A stretch of 25,385 nucleotides of DNA. Origin: Patescibacteria group bacterium (GTDB taxonomy: Bacteria > Patescibacteriota > Patescibacteriia > UBA9934). A program made the position numbers and the translations under genes. Of the stretch, positions 6,170-13,982 are shown piece by piece. Every line of letters starts with the position of its first letter. Within the stretch, counting starts at the first letter, position 1. The DNA lies in NCBI GenBank assembly GCA_018896835.1, contig JAHILS010000067.1:1-25385 (forward strand), given 5' to 3'. Under the pieces are notes generated by a model, which worked only from the letters and a program-made list of their open reading frames with translations, was not told where the DNA came from and searched no databases.

Positions 6170-7285
6170 ATGAAAATAGCGATGATTGGTCAGAAAGGAA
6201 TCGCGACAGGCGACAGTAAGACGGGTGGCGTTGAGCGACATGTGCGTGAAGTATCCAGGCGTTTAGCGCTAATAGGTCATGATGTTTTTGTTTATGCACG
6301 CGCAAAGTATGATTCTCAAAAACCAGACGAGTTTGAAGGTGTACATTTGATTTTTTTGCCAACAATATATTTAAAGAATATTGAAGCGATATTGCATACT
6401 TTTTTTTGTGTAATTCATACTTTGTTTTGTAATTACGATATTATTCATTTTCACGGAGTTGGTCCAGCTACGCTTGCTTGGATTCCACAACTTTTTTCTC
6501 GCAAATCAACAGTAATAGTTACATTTCATTCCCAAGATCGATTCCATAAAAAGTGGGGTTTTATTGCACGAATGTATCTTTGGTTTGGCGAGTGGGCATC
6601 GGTTAAGTTTTCAGATTACTGTATAGCTGTGTCGCATGAAATTCAGGTTTTTTGTCGCGACCATTACAAACAAGAGGTTATTTATATTCCAAACGGTGCT
6701 GATATAAAGGCTGTTGAAGGTTATCATGAGCTTCTAAAGTTTGGTATCAGACCAAAAGAATATTTTTTAAATGTCGGTCGCATTGTTCCGCAAAAAGGTT
6801 TACATTTTTTGATCAGCGCGTTTAAGAGACTTAACACCAAGAAACATTTAGTATTCGTGGGTGCGCCAAGTTTTTCACAAGGGTATTACACAAAATTAAG
6901 GGAGCTAGCAAAAGGTGACGGTCGTATTCATTTTGTCGGATTTCAAGATGGAATAGCGCTTGAGCAATTATATGTAAATGCTTATGCCTACGTTCATCCT
7001 TCAGAATATGAAGGCTTGCCATTAGTAATTTTAGAGGCAATGAGCTATGGGCTTATGCCGATTGTTTCTAACATTGCGCCAAATTTGGAAGCAATTCATG
7101 GTATAGGTTTAACGTTTACCACGGCCGACGTTGATGATCTTAGGCAACAGCTGGAATACGCAGATAAACATCCACAAGTTGTAGCAGATCAATCCTGCGA
7201 GGCGCGTACCATCATTGATACATATTTTAATTGGGACACGATCACTGATCACATTGAAGCGGTGTATATAACAGCTAGACACTAG
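6170..7285 (+). CDS. GT4-family glycosyltransferase
   Basis: A 371-residue GT-B retaining glycosyltransferase, probably cytoplasmic or membrane-peripheral, transferring a sugar from a nucleotide donor to a surface-glycan or lipid-linked acceptor. The N-terminal domain opens MKIAMIGQKGI and has the TGGVERHV donor/acceptor loop. The C-terminal domain starts near YFLNVGRIVPQKG and holds the family EX7E region in SEYEGLPLVILEAMSYG. The start is ATG 6170; the frame is open further upstream but runs through the terminator and promoter. The sugar specificity cannot be read from the sequence. It lies just before murD and has its own promoter. Confidence 0.9.
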   Translation: MKIAMIGQKGIATGDSKTGGVERHVREVSRRLALIGHDVFVYARAKYDSQKPDEFEGVHLIFLPTIYLKNIEAILHTFFCVIHTLFCNYDIIHFHGVGPATLAWIPQLFSRKSTVIVTFHSQDRFHKKWGFIARMYLWFGEWASVKFSDYCIAVSHEIQVFCRDHYKQEVIYIPNGADIKAVEGYHELLKFGIRPKEYFLNVGRIVPQKGLHFLISAFKRLNTKKHLVFVGAPSFSQGYYTKLRELAKGDGRIHFVGFQDGIALEQLYVNAYAYVHPSEYEGLPLVILEAMSYGLMPIVSNIAPNLEAIHGIGLTFTTADVDDLRQQLEYADKHPQVVADQSCEARTIIDTYFNWDTITDHIEAVYITARH

Positions 7286-7293
7286 ATTTAATT

Positions 7294-7323
7294 TTGTCGC
7301 TCTAACGGCTAATAGGATATAAT
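7294..7323 (+). promoter_or_regulatory. Promoter of the murD gene group
   Basis: TTGTCG (7294-7299), an 18-base spacer and a perfect TATAAT (7318-7323). The murD ATG at 7332 begins nine bases after the -10, so the leader is nil or one to two bases. Confidence 0.75.
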
Positions 7324-7331
7324 ACTTTCGT

Positions 7332-8789
7332 ATGGATTTAACAAAGATTGAAAATTTTCAAGACGCGGTCGTTACTGTTATCGGTCTTGGTAGATATAAA
7401 CAAGGAAGCGGGCTGGGGGCTGCGAAATGGCTTATTCGTCACGGGGCGCAAACGATTATTACAGATCTTAAGGATGAGTCAGAACTTGAGGAGTCTATGG
7501 AGTTGGTGATGAGTTGGTATCGCAAATATCGTGAGATGTTTCCAGAGCGAACTATTTATTCTCCGGTTTTTGTTTTAGGAGAACATCGAGCAGAAGATTT
7601 CACTGACGTTGATTGCGTTGTGCAAAACCCGGGTGTGCCAAGTGAAACAGAATATATAACTGCGGCGCGCGATGCAGGCGTCCCAATTGAGTCTGATGTA
7701 AGTTTGTTCTTTCGATATTGTCCGCATTCAATCGTGGCAGTAACCGGAACAAAAGGAAAAACTACAACTACAAAAATGATTGGCACCATGTTTGAGGCGG
7801 TCGACGATCGCACTATTGTGGCGGGAAATATTAAAGTCTCGCCACTTGAGTATTTAGATGAATTGCTTGTTAGGGGAGAGGAAACACATGTTGTGCTTGA
7901 GCTGTCGTCCTGGCTTTTAGAAACTTTACCAGATGCATTCGCGGACATGCACAAAGGTCCAGACATTGCTGTTTTAACCAATGTTTACCCAGATCATTTG
8001 AATAGGTACAGTTCTTATGAAGATTATATTTATTCTAAAGAGATTTTATTTTTATCACAGACATCTGAGCAGTTTACTGTTTTAAATTATGATCATGAGA
8101 CAGTGCGGGCAATGGAGCCAAAGGTAAACGGCAAGCTATTTTGGTGTTCTAGGTATTATCAAGAACATGATGGATGTTTTATAAAAGAAGGAATGATTGT
8201 TGTACGCAAAAATGGTCATGAGATTGAAGTAATTCCAGTCAGCGAAGTTGGGCTTAAGGGTGATCACAATATGGAAAATATTTTAACTTCAATTTGTGCA
8301 GCATATTTGCGTGGTATTGGCATGGACGTAATCCAGAATGTCGCCCGTTCATTTGCCGGAGTGTCAGACAGGCAAGAGTTGGTACGCGAGGTTGATGAGA
8401 TAACCTATATTAATGACGTTACAGCTACTCAGCCAGATTCAGTCATTGCCGCGTTAAAACGTTTTGGGGCTGACGCTGATTTGATTCTTATCGCTGGCGG
8501 AACAGATAAAGGTCTTGATTTTGCAGAGTTGGCCGAAGAAATCGTAAAAACATGCAAGCATTTAGTTTTATTTGCGGGTGATGCATCAGACAAATTGGCA
8601 TCATTAGTTGGAACTCGAATAAAACGAAATACAGGCGTTAAAACCATGAAAGAGGCAATACAACTGGCCAAAGCAGCCTCTGCTTCTGGAGATATGGTAA
8701 TTCTATCACCAGGAGCATCGGTCTTAAATTTATTCCAGAATGAATTTGATTGTGGTGAACAATTTAGAGAAGAAGTGCGGAATCTCTAA
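7332..8789 (+). CDS. murD: UDP-N-acetylmuramoyl-L-alanine--D-glutamate ligase MurD, divergent
   Basis: A 485-residue cytoplasmic Mur ligase that should add D-glutamate to UDP-MurNAc-L-Ala. The N-terminal Rossmann-like domain carries VIGLGRYKQGSG and NPGVPSE (the family NPG motif). The central domain has VAVTGTKGKTTTTK (P-loop, about 136-147), LELSSWLLE, LTNVYPDHLNRY and GLKGDHNMENI. The C-terminal domain has NDVTATQPDS (NDSKATNP in classical MurD), LIAGGTDKGLDF and LSPGASVLNLFQNE. Departures include DRQE at 346-349 where HRxE is normal. The full domain set and the NPG motif favour MurD over MurC or MurF. The next gene starts eight bases downstream, so the two are probably co-transcribed. Confidence 0.92.
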   Translation: MDLTKIENFQDAVVTVIGLGRYKQGSGLGAAKWLIRHGAQTIITDLKDESELEESMELVMSWYRKYREMFPERTIYSPVFVLGEHRAEDFTDVDCVVQNPGVPSETEYITAARDAGVPIESDVSLFFRYCPHSIVAVTGTKGKTTTTKMIGTMFEAVDDRTIVAGNIKVSPLEYLDELLVRGEETHVVLELSSWLLETLPDAFADMHKGPDIAVLTNVYPDHLNRYSSYEDYIYSKEILFLSQTSEQFTVLNYDHETVRAMEPKVNGKLFWCSRYYQEHDGCFIKEGMIVVRKNGHEIEVIPVSEVGLKGDHNMENILTSICAAYLRGIGMDVIQNVARSFAGVSDRQELVREVDEITYINDVTATQPDSVIAALKRFGADADLILIAGGTDKGLDFAELAEEIVKTCKHLVLFAGDASDKLASLVGTRIKRNTGVKTMKEAIQLAKAASASGDMVILSPGASVLNLFQNEFDCGEQFREEVRNL

Positions 8790-8797
8790 GAAGTGAT

Positions 8798-9289
8798 ATG
8801 CAGTCATCAATTGAGCTTCATCAAGATGAACAGGTTTTAGCAGTAATACGCCAAAGCATCGTTTGTGAATTAGGAAGATTTATACTCGCTATATTTTTTT
8901 TGCTCACCCCGTTCTTTTTCTTTTTTCCATTATTGAAGTTGGGAGGATTTGGATTTGTTTTATTTATCATAATTGAAAGTTTTGCGATTCTTTATTTTGG
9001 CAGACTTGGCATTGCTTGGTATTACACGCTTTTGATTATTACTGATCAAAGAATTATTGACACTGATCAGCAAGGTTTATTTAAACGCGAGATTTCTGAG
9101 CTGGATATTAGAAATATTAAATCATGCGTTACTATAAAACCTAGTTTATTTGAACGATTTTTTAGAATTAGAACTATTATTTTAAAAACAAAAAAAGAAA
9201 AAGAGTTTAATATTCGCTTTGAGTGCATACGTGATGTAAGCATGGTTAAGGAGCTTTTAAGCGAAGTATTGGATAAATACGGAAAGTAA
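8798..9289 (+). CDS. Membrane protein with bacterial PH domain (DUF304-like)
   Basis: 163 residues: a short amphipathic N-terminus, two hydrophobic helices (roughly 27-47 and 51-72) and a cytoplasmic-type domain beginning WYYTLLIITDQRIIDTDQ. This is the hallmark order of YdbS/DUF304 bacterial PH proteins, where a T-x-x-R-I motif opens the beta-barrel (ITDQRIIDTD, then LDIRNI). No enzymatic residues are evident and the role is unknown. It follows murD after only eight bases and has no clear ribosome-binding site beyond a weak AAGAAG. Confidence 0.75.
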   Translation: MQSSIELHQDEQVLAVIRQSIVCELGRFILAIFFLLTPFFFFFPLLKLGGFGFVLFIIIESFAILYFGRLGIAWYYTLLIITDQRIIDTDQQGLFKREISELDIRNIKSCVTIKPSLFERFFRIRTIILKTKKEKEFNIRFECIRDVSMVKELLSEVLDKYGK

Positions 9290-9309
9290 GCTGGCGGATG
9301 TTTGTTGAT

Positions 9310-9318
9310 TGATATAAA
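9310..9318 (+). promoter_or_regulatory. Extended -10 promoter before the FtsB-like gene
   Basis: TGA followed by TATAAA (9313-9318); the ATG at 9327 is nine bases beyond. There is no good -35. The spacing repeats the near-leaderless arrangement seen at other gene starts in the window. Confidence 0.5.
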
Positions 9319-9326
9319 ATAATGTA

Positions 9327-9740
9327 ATGGGAAATATAAATACAACAATTAGGCAAAAGTGGTTTGTAGCAATTTGCTTAATTCTACTTTTGTTTTTTGT
9401 TTTTGTATTTGCCCGTGAATACGTTGGCAATATTCAAGTTCAGCGTGAAATAGAGCAATTAGAAGCGGATAAGGAATATCAAGAGCAAACTCGCCTTGAA
9501 ACAATGAATTTAATTAGCCAGCTTTCAAGCGAATATTATTTAGAACAAGAGGGCCGGGTAAAGCAAGGGCTAGCTAAGGAGGGCGAAACTGTTGTTGTGA
9601 TTCAAGACGATATTTCTACAAAGTTAGAGCAAGATGGTGATATAAATATAGAATCAGGTATCAGTAATATAACGCGTTGGTTTTATTACTTTTTTTCACG
9701 TGATACTTTTGATCAGATAGCAAAGTATGAGGATTCCTAA
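9327..9740 (+). CDS. FtsB/DivIC-like septum formation initiator
   Basis: 137 residues, single-pass: a short cytoplasmic N-terminus, one transmembrane helix (about 13-31), a coiled-coil stretch rich in E, Q and L (about 36-70) and a small C-terminal module, YLEQEGRVKQGLAKEGETVV. That order, with the ARE-G-x-x-KxGE-type motif at the end, is characteristic of the DivIC/FtsB family, which bridges early and late divisome proteins outside the membrane. A further ~40-residue tail has no recognised motif. It overlaps the foldase gene by 14 bases. Naming it FtsB versus DivIC is not possible from sequence. Confidence 0.8.
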   Translation: MGNINTTIRQKWFVAICLILLLFFVFVFAREYVGNIQVQREIEQLEADKEYQEQTRLETMNLISQLSSEYYLEQEGRVKQGLAKEGETVVVIQDDISTKLEQDGDINIESGISNITRWFYYFFSRDTFDQIAKYEDS

Positions 9741-10572
9741 GGGGCAGGATCATGAAAGCTCGCATAGCATTAGATTAGTGGAGTTTTTTCTCTTTTTTTT
9801 AGTTTGTATATGTTTGTTTGTTACGTATTTTATTTATAATTCTATTTACGTCGACCACATAAATAATAACTCGACGAGATTTATATCAAATATATTGCCA
9901 TTGCCAGCAGGCACAGCAAACAATGATTTATTTTTCTATAAAGATGTATTTGCTCTTGATCTTTTAGCACAGAAGGAGTTTGAGCAAGAAGATCATTTTT
10001 CTTATGCGATTGAAGCTGTTGTAAAACAAAAGCTATTAGATCAGCTGATTGATGAATTAAATCTTGAATTTAAGTTTTTAGCACCTGACGAGATTAACAC
10101 GAGCGAGTATGAGGCTTATGGGTGGAATGAAAAGATGTACAAAAAGTATTTATTAGAACCTTTACAACAGTCAGAAATTTTACAATCAGCTGTGCTCGAT
10201 TGTTCAAACTGCCAATTAGATGTGCGCATGGAAATGGAACATGTGGCATCACTGCTGGATATGGGAATTGGATTTTCTGATTTAGCCAAGCAGTATTCTG
10301 AAGTTGCATCTTCACAATTTGGTGGTGACGTTGGGTTTGTTAAACTTGATGATATAGATGAAGAACTAAAAAGTATTTGGGACTTTGAAATTGGAGAAAT
10401 GTCTGATGTAATTGAATTATCTGATAGATTTGTAATTGCTAAAGTATATGACGTTACGGAGGTTGGGAGCGAACGAGAACAGATTGGACTACAAATTATT
10501 GTTATGTATAAAAATGGACTTTCTGAGGTTTTGTCAGATAGAAAAGAATTGGCAGAGGTGAAGATATTTTGA
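9727..10572 (+). CDS. Membrane-anchored parvulin-type peptidyl-prolyl isomerase
   Basis: 281 residues: an N-terminal signal-anchor helix (about 16-41) and then an extracytoplasmic region. The parvulin/rotamase domain occupies about residues 160-247, with GIGFSDLAKQYSE, SSQFGGDVGFVKLDDID and IGEMSDVIELSDRFVIAKV in family order. It probably helps fold exported proteins, like PrsA/SurA/PpiD. The chaperone-like segment (about 65-150) is helical and has no signature. The protein is shorter than most PrsA-type foldases, and it is held by the uncleaved helix, since no lipobox cysteine is visible. Its start lies inside the FtsB-like gene, so the two are coupled. A heptad repeat and a strong terminator follow. 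Confidence 0.85.
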   Translation: MRIPKGQDHESSHSIRLVEFFLFFLVCICLFVTYFIYNSIYVDHINNNSTRFISNILPLPAGTANNDLFFYKDVFALDLLAQKEFEQEDHFSYAIEAVVKQKLLDQLIDELNLEFKFLAPDEINTSEYEAYGWNEKMYKKYLLEPLQQSEILQSAVLDCSNCQLDVRMEMEHVASLLDMGIGFSDLAKQYSEVASSQFGGDVGFVKLDDIDEELKSIWDFEIGEMSDVIELSDRFVIAKVYDVTEVGSEREQIGLQIIVMYKNGLSEVLSDRKELAEVKIF

Positions 10573-10580
10573 GGGACGGG

Positions 10581-10615
10581 GAAGTAGAAAGTATAAAGTT
10601 TAAAGTAGAAAGTTG
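10581..10615. repeat. Tandem 7-bp repeat, AAAGTNN units
   Basis: AAAGT begins at exactly 10588, 10595, 10602 and 10609, preceded by a degenerate unit at 10581, so five units have a strict period of seven. The tract starts nine bases after the foldase stop and runs directly into the terminator stem. It does not code for anything convincing. Confidence 0.7.
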
Positions 10616-10645
10616 AAACCACCAGACTTTAGTCTGGTGGTTTTT
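10616..10645 (+). terminator. Strong, probably bidirectional terminator
   Basis: A perfect 13-bp inverted repeat (10616-10628 with 10631-10643) followed by TT, A and TTTT. It ends the murD-to-foldase group. On the other strand it lies ten bases past tRNA-Thr and could also stop that transcript. Confidence 0.9.
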
Positions 10646-10652
10646 ATTTTCC

Positions 10653-10728
10653 TGGAGCCATTGGGCGGATTTGAACCGCCGACCCCTGCTTTACGAAAGC
10701 AGTGCTCTGCCAGCTGAGCTACAATGGC
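10653..10728 (-). tRNA. tRNA-Thr (anticodon CGU), CCA encoded
   Basis: On the minus strand: acceptor GCCATTG/CAATGGC fully paired, D-stem GCTC/GAGC, anticodon stem CTGCT/AGCAG with loop TTCGTAA (anticodon CGT), T-stem GGCGG/CCGCC with loop TTCAAAT, discriminator T and encoded CCA at 10655-10653. Total length is 76 bases. All stems are perfect. Confidence 0.97.
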
Positions 10729-10739
10729 ACAACGTGATT

Positions 10740-10768
10740 AGTCTAATATAAAGCGCTTTTTGTGTCCA
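10740..10768 (-). promoter_or_regulatory. Promoter of tRNA-Thr
   Basis: On the minus strand, TGGACA (10768-10763), a 17-base spacer and TAGACT (10745-10740). The tRNA 5' end is 11 bases past the -10. It is back to back with the ftsE promoter. Confidence 0.65.
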
Positions 10769-10788
10769 CAGAATATTAATTGTTTTCG

Positions 10789-10797
10789 TGATATAAT
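10789..10797 (+). promoter_or_regulatory. Extended -10 promoter of ftsE
   Basis: TGA and a perfect TATAAT (10792-10797) with no good -35. The ftsE ATG at 10810 is 13 bases beyond the -10, so the leader would be about six bases. Confidence 0.65.
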
Positions 10798-10809
10798 TAT
10801 TTTATTGAT

Positions 10810-11493
10810 ATGATTAGATTTTCTAATGTCAGTAAATTTTACGAGCCAAGCACTCATGCTCTCTTGCATGTAAATTTACATATCAAACCAGGAGAGTTTA
10901 TTTCTATAGTCGGTCAAAGTGGTTCTGGAAAGACAACACTGGCTAAACTTTTATTTGCGGAAGAAAAACCAACCAAAGGAAAAATTGTAGTTGGAGATTG
11001 GGACATAAGTAACATTAGCCAATCTGATATCCCTGGATTACGGCGCCAGATTGGGGTTGTTTTCCAAGACTTTAAATTATTATCGCGTAAGACAGTTTTT
11101 GAAAATGTTAGTTTTGCTCTTGAAGTTGCTGGTGAGGAAAGAAAACGTATTCGTGAGATCGTGCCTCAAGTGTTAAAAATCGTGGGACTTTCAGACAAGC
11201 ATTCCCGTTATCCACGACAGCTTTCAGGTGGTGAGCAACAGCGCGTTTCAATTGCTAGATCGCTTGTTCACCGGCCAAAAATTCTCGTGGCAGATGAACC
11301 CACTGGAAACTTGGATACCATTCATGCGTACGAAATCATTCAGCTTTTAAAGAAAATCAATGAATACGGCACAACGGTTGTCCTTGTTACGCATGACCGA
11401 GACATTGTTAATGCACTTAAAAAACGCGTAGTCACTATCGCTGAGGGAAAAATAGTATCAGATATTGAGCGCGGTAAATACCTACTATCATGA
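10810..11493 (+). CDS. ftsE: Cell-division ABC ATPase FtsE
   Basis: A 227-residue ABC ATPase, the cytoplasmic subunit of FtsEX, which signals to extracellular wall hydrolases during division. Motifs: Walker A GQSGSGKTTL (about 36-45), Q-loop VVFQDFKLL, signature LSGGEQQRVSIARSL, Walker B ILVADEPTGNLD and the switch histidine in LVTHD. The length is standard for FtsE. Its stop overlaps the ftsX start in an ATGA, a clear sign of translational coupling and of FtsE rather than another small ABC ATPase. Confidence 0.96.
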   Translation: MIRFSNVSKFYEPSTHALLHVNLHIKPGEFISIVGQSGSGKTTLAKLLFAEEKPTKGKIVVGDWDISNISQSDIPGLRRQIGVVFQDFKLLSRKTVFENVSFALEVAGEERKRIREIVPQVLKIVGLSDKHSRYPRQLSGGEQQRVSIARSLVHRPKILVADEPTGNLDTIHAYEIIQLLKKINEYGTTVVLVTHDRDIVNALKKRVVTIAEGKIVSDIERGKYLLS

Positions 11494-12410
11494 GCATCAC
11501 TCTATCAATAGCCAGAATGGTAAAGTTCACTTCGCAGAATGTTTTTCGTAATTTCTGGTTGTCTTTTATAACATCAACCATCTTTGTTCTAACATTAATC
11601 ACAATCAACGCAGTCTTGTTTATGAATGTGGTTGCTGATTCTGTATTGGAAACCGTTGGGCAAAAAGTTGAAGTTACATTTTATTTTTTGCCAAACGCCA
11701 CTGAAGACATTGTGGCTTCGGCTCAAGGGTATTTGCGTGGCTTTTCTCAGGTACGCGACGTGCAATTTGTTTCAAAAGAAGACGCACTAAACTCATTTAC
11801 GCAAAGATACCAAAACGATGAAGTGATTTTATCTTCCTTAAGCGAGCTTGGAGAAAATCCATTTGGTCATTCGTTAGTTGTTTCAACATATTCCACTGAA
11901 GATTTTGGTTTTATCGTGGACGCGATGGAGACTCCGGAATTTTCTTCTTACATTAAAGAGCATGATTTTACTGACTATCAGCAAGTGATTGAAAAAATTG
12001 AGCTTTTAAACAAACGCATAAGGTACGCTGGTTTTTGTTTTGCAGCACTTTTTGGACTTATTGCTATCATGATTATTTTTAACACAATTCGAGTGGCTAT
12101 CTATGTGCATCGTGATGAAATTGCAATTATGAAGTTAGTTGGTGCAAATGATTGGTTTATTCGGGGACCATTTATTTTAGAAGCGCTTTTATATAGTTTG
12201 CTATCAACGCTAGCAATTGTGATAATCATTTTCGTGGCACTTGGTGCATCTCATGTTCAAATGATAGGATTTTTTGGTGATGCTGGTGAGCAAATAATTC
12301 AATATTTCAAAGACAACGCCATAATTATTTTTGGATTGGAGTTTGCGGGCTTGGCAATGCTTAGTTTATTAACTACTGCTTTTGCTATGCGGAAATACCT
12401 AAAAATATAG
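11490..12410 (+). CDS. ftsX: Cell-division permease-like protein FtsX
   Basis: A 306-residue partner of FtsE. Topology fits the family: one helix near 25-47, an extracytoplasmic domain (about 50-175) and three C-terminal helices (about 180-205, 232-254 and 276-299). The outer domain contains VEVTFYFLPNATED, VRDVQFVSKEDALNSF and LGENPFGHSLVV, matching the FtsX pattern in which a K-E-x-A-L element and an N-P motif occur. The FtsX loop NTIRVAIYVHRDEIAIMKLVGAN falls after helix 2. It overlaps ftsE by four bases. No EnvC- or CwlO-type hydrolase partner appears in the window. Confidence 0.94.
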   Translation: MSITLSIARMVKFTSQNVFRNFWLSFITSTIFVLTLITINAVLFMNVVADSVLETVGQKVEVTFYFLPNATEDIVASAQGYLRGFSQVRDVQFVSKEDALNSFTQRYQNDEVILSSLSELGENPFGHSLVVSTYSTEDFGFIVDAMETPEFSSYIKEHDFTDYQQVIEKIELLNKRIRYAGFCFAALFGLIAIMIIFNTIRVAIYVHRDEIAIMKLVGANDWFIRGPFILEALLYSLLSTLAIVIIIFVALGASHVQMIGFFGDAGEQIIQYFKDNAIIIFGLEFAGLAMLSLLTTAFAMRKYLKI

Positions 12411-12455
12411 TGAACTCTTGATTTTTCTGGTTTTTTTTGGTAGTTTTTTACAATT

Positions 12456-13943
12456 ATGGATAACAATTCGCTTCCTTACGGAAAACATAGGTTTTGGGAA
12501 ATGATCCCAGGCATCCTTATTTGGACAACGTTTATCCTAGCGATTTGGGCTTCATTTTTTGCTCCGCAGATTGCGGTTATTTTTATTATTATCTTTGATC
12601 TTTATTGGACGCTCAGGGTTTTGTATTTTTTGATTTTTGTTGTCTTTGCCTATTTTACTTTTAAGAAAACAAAAAAAATTGATTGGTACGAAAAGGTGAA
12701 AAAGATAAAAGGTTCAGAGCGTATTTATCACGTTGTCTTGCTACCAACATACAAAGAAGATTATGCGATATTGCGTGATGCTGTGCTTTCAATTAAAGAA
12801 AGTGTATATCGAAACGATAGATTTATATTGGTATTAGGTGGCGAGGAAGCTGATAAGAAGAATTTTATCGAAAATGCTAGAAAATTATTAGAAGAGTTTG
12901 ATGGAGTTTTTAATGATTTTATTTCCACCATTCATCCAGCTGGTATTCCAGGAGAAATGCCAGGTAAAGGTTCGAATTTAAAATGGATGGAGCAAGAAGT
13001 GCAAAAATTGATTGATAAGAAGAAAATCAAGTATGAGGACATCTTAGTAACTGCGTTTGACGTTGATACAATTGCTCACCCTCTGTATTACGCCCGATTA
13101 AGCTATCTGTATCTAACTTGCGAAAATCCCACCAAGGCTTCGTATCAACCCGTTGTTTTATACTCAAACAATGTTTGGAGGGTCCAGGCACCGATCCGAG
13201 TATCGGTCTTTGGAACTACGTTTTGGTTAATGTCGGAGCTTATGCGTTCGGATCGCATGTGGACGTTTTCATCACACTCCATGACCTGGCAGATGTTGGT
13301 TGATGTTGGATTCCATGAGCCAAATCTTGTTTCTGAGGATTCAAGAATATTTTTGCAAGGATTTATTCGCTATAACGGAGACTATCGCGTTGAGCCATTG
13401 TTTCTACCTGTTTATATGGACGCGGTTGAGGGTACGGGTTATTGGGACGGAATGAAGGCTTTGTATAAGCAACAGCGCCGTTGGGCATGGGGAGTTGAAC
13501 ATCTTCCATACATGCTTGAAAAATTTAAAGGAAACAAAGCAATACCACTTTGGAAAAGGATAAAATATGTGTTCAACCATATTGAAGGAATGTATACCTG
13601 GGCAACCGCTCCAATGCTTATTTTTGTCCTTGGATATTTGCCTTATTTTGTTTTGCAAGACACGCCAACTGCGCTTTTGGCAAATTCTCCCTTTACGCTA
13701 GAGCGCATGATGCAGGTGGCAACGCTTGGTGTTTTTGCTAGTGCATTTTTGAGTTTGTGGTTACTACCAAAGCGTCCAGCTCAGAAAAAACGTTGGTGGT
13801 GGCTGGTTATGATTTTACAATGGGCGCTTTTGCCGGTTACGTTTATTGTCTTTGGAGCATTCCCAGCCATCGACGCGCAAACTCGTATGATGATAGGGAA
13901 GTATCTAGGATTTAACGTGACCAAGAAACAAAAGCGAGATTAG
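12456..13943 (+). CDS. Membrane GT2 glycosyltransferase, processive-type architecture
   Basis: 495 residues: two N-terminal helices (about 15-65), a cytoplasmic GT-A domain and three or four C-terminal helices (about 375-475). The catalytic core shows VVLLPTYKED at the fold start, a DxD-type metal site in TAFDVDT, an acidic SEDSR motif and QQRRWAWG. The Q-x-x-RW signature is typical of cellulose-synthase-like processive enzymes, so this may both polymerise and export a glycan or extend a lipid-linked sugar. Substrate unknown. It follows ftsX after 45 bases of T-rich DNA with no ribosome-binding site. Confidence 0.85.
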   Translation: MDNNSLPYGKHRFWEMIPGILIWTTFILAIWASFFAPQIAVIFIIIFDLYWTLRVLYFLIFVVFAYFTFKKTKKIDWYEKVKKIKGSERIYHVVLLPTYKEDYAILRDAVLSIKESVYRNDRFILVLGGEEADKKNFIENARKLLEEFDGVFNDFISTIHPAGIPGEMPGKGSNLKWMEQEVQKLIDKKKIKYEDILVTAFDVDTIAHPLYYARLSYLYLTCENPTKASYQPVVLYSNNVWRVQAPIRVSVFGTTFWLMSELMRSDRMWTFSSHSMTWQMLVDVGFHEPNLVSEDSRIFLQGFIRYNGDYRVEPLFLPVYMDAVEGTGYWDGMKALYKQQRRWAWGVEHLPYMLEKFKGNKAIPLWKRIKYVFNHIEGMYTWATAPMLIFVLGYLPYFVLQDTPTALLANSPFTLERMMQVATLGVFASAFLSLWLLPKRPAQKKRWWWLVMILQWALLPVTFIVFGAFPAIDAQTRMMIGKYLGFNVTKKQKRD

Positions 13944-13972
13944 TTGGCATGAAAAGAATAATTCAGTAAACT
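13944..13972 (+). promoter_or_regulatory. Promoter of the second GT2 gene
   Basis: TTGGCA (13944-13949), a 17-base spacer and TAAACT (13967-13972). The ATG at 13983 is 11 bases past the -10, leaving a leader of only about four bases. Confidence 0.55.
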
Positions 13973-13982
13973 GGCCTTATCT

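Noticed and set aside
10116..10622. Minus-strand frame of 168 codons opposite the foldase gene
   Set aside because: Serine-rich antisense of a clear parvulin gene; it begins in the heptad repeat.
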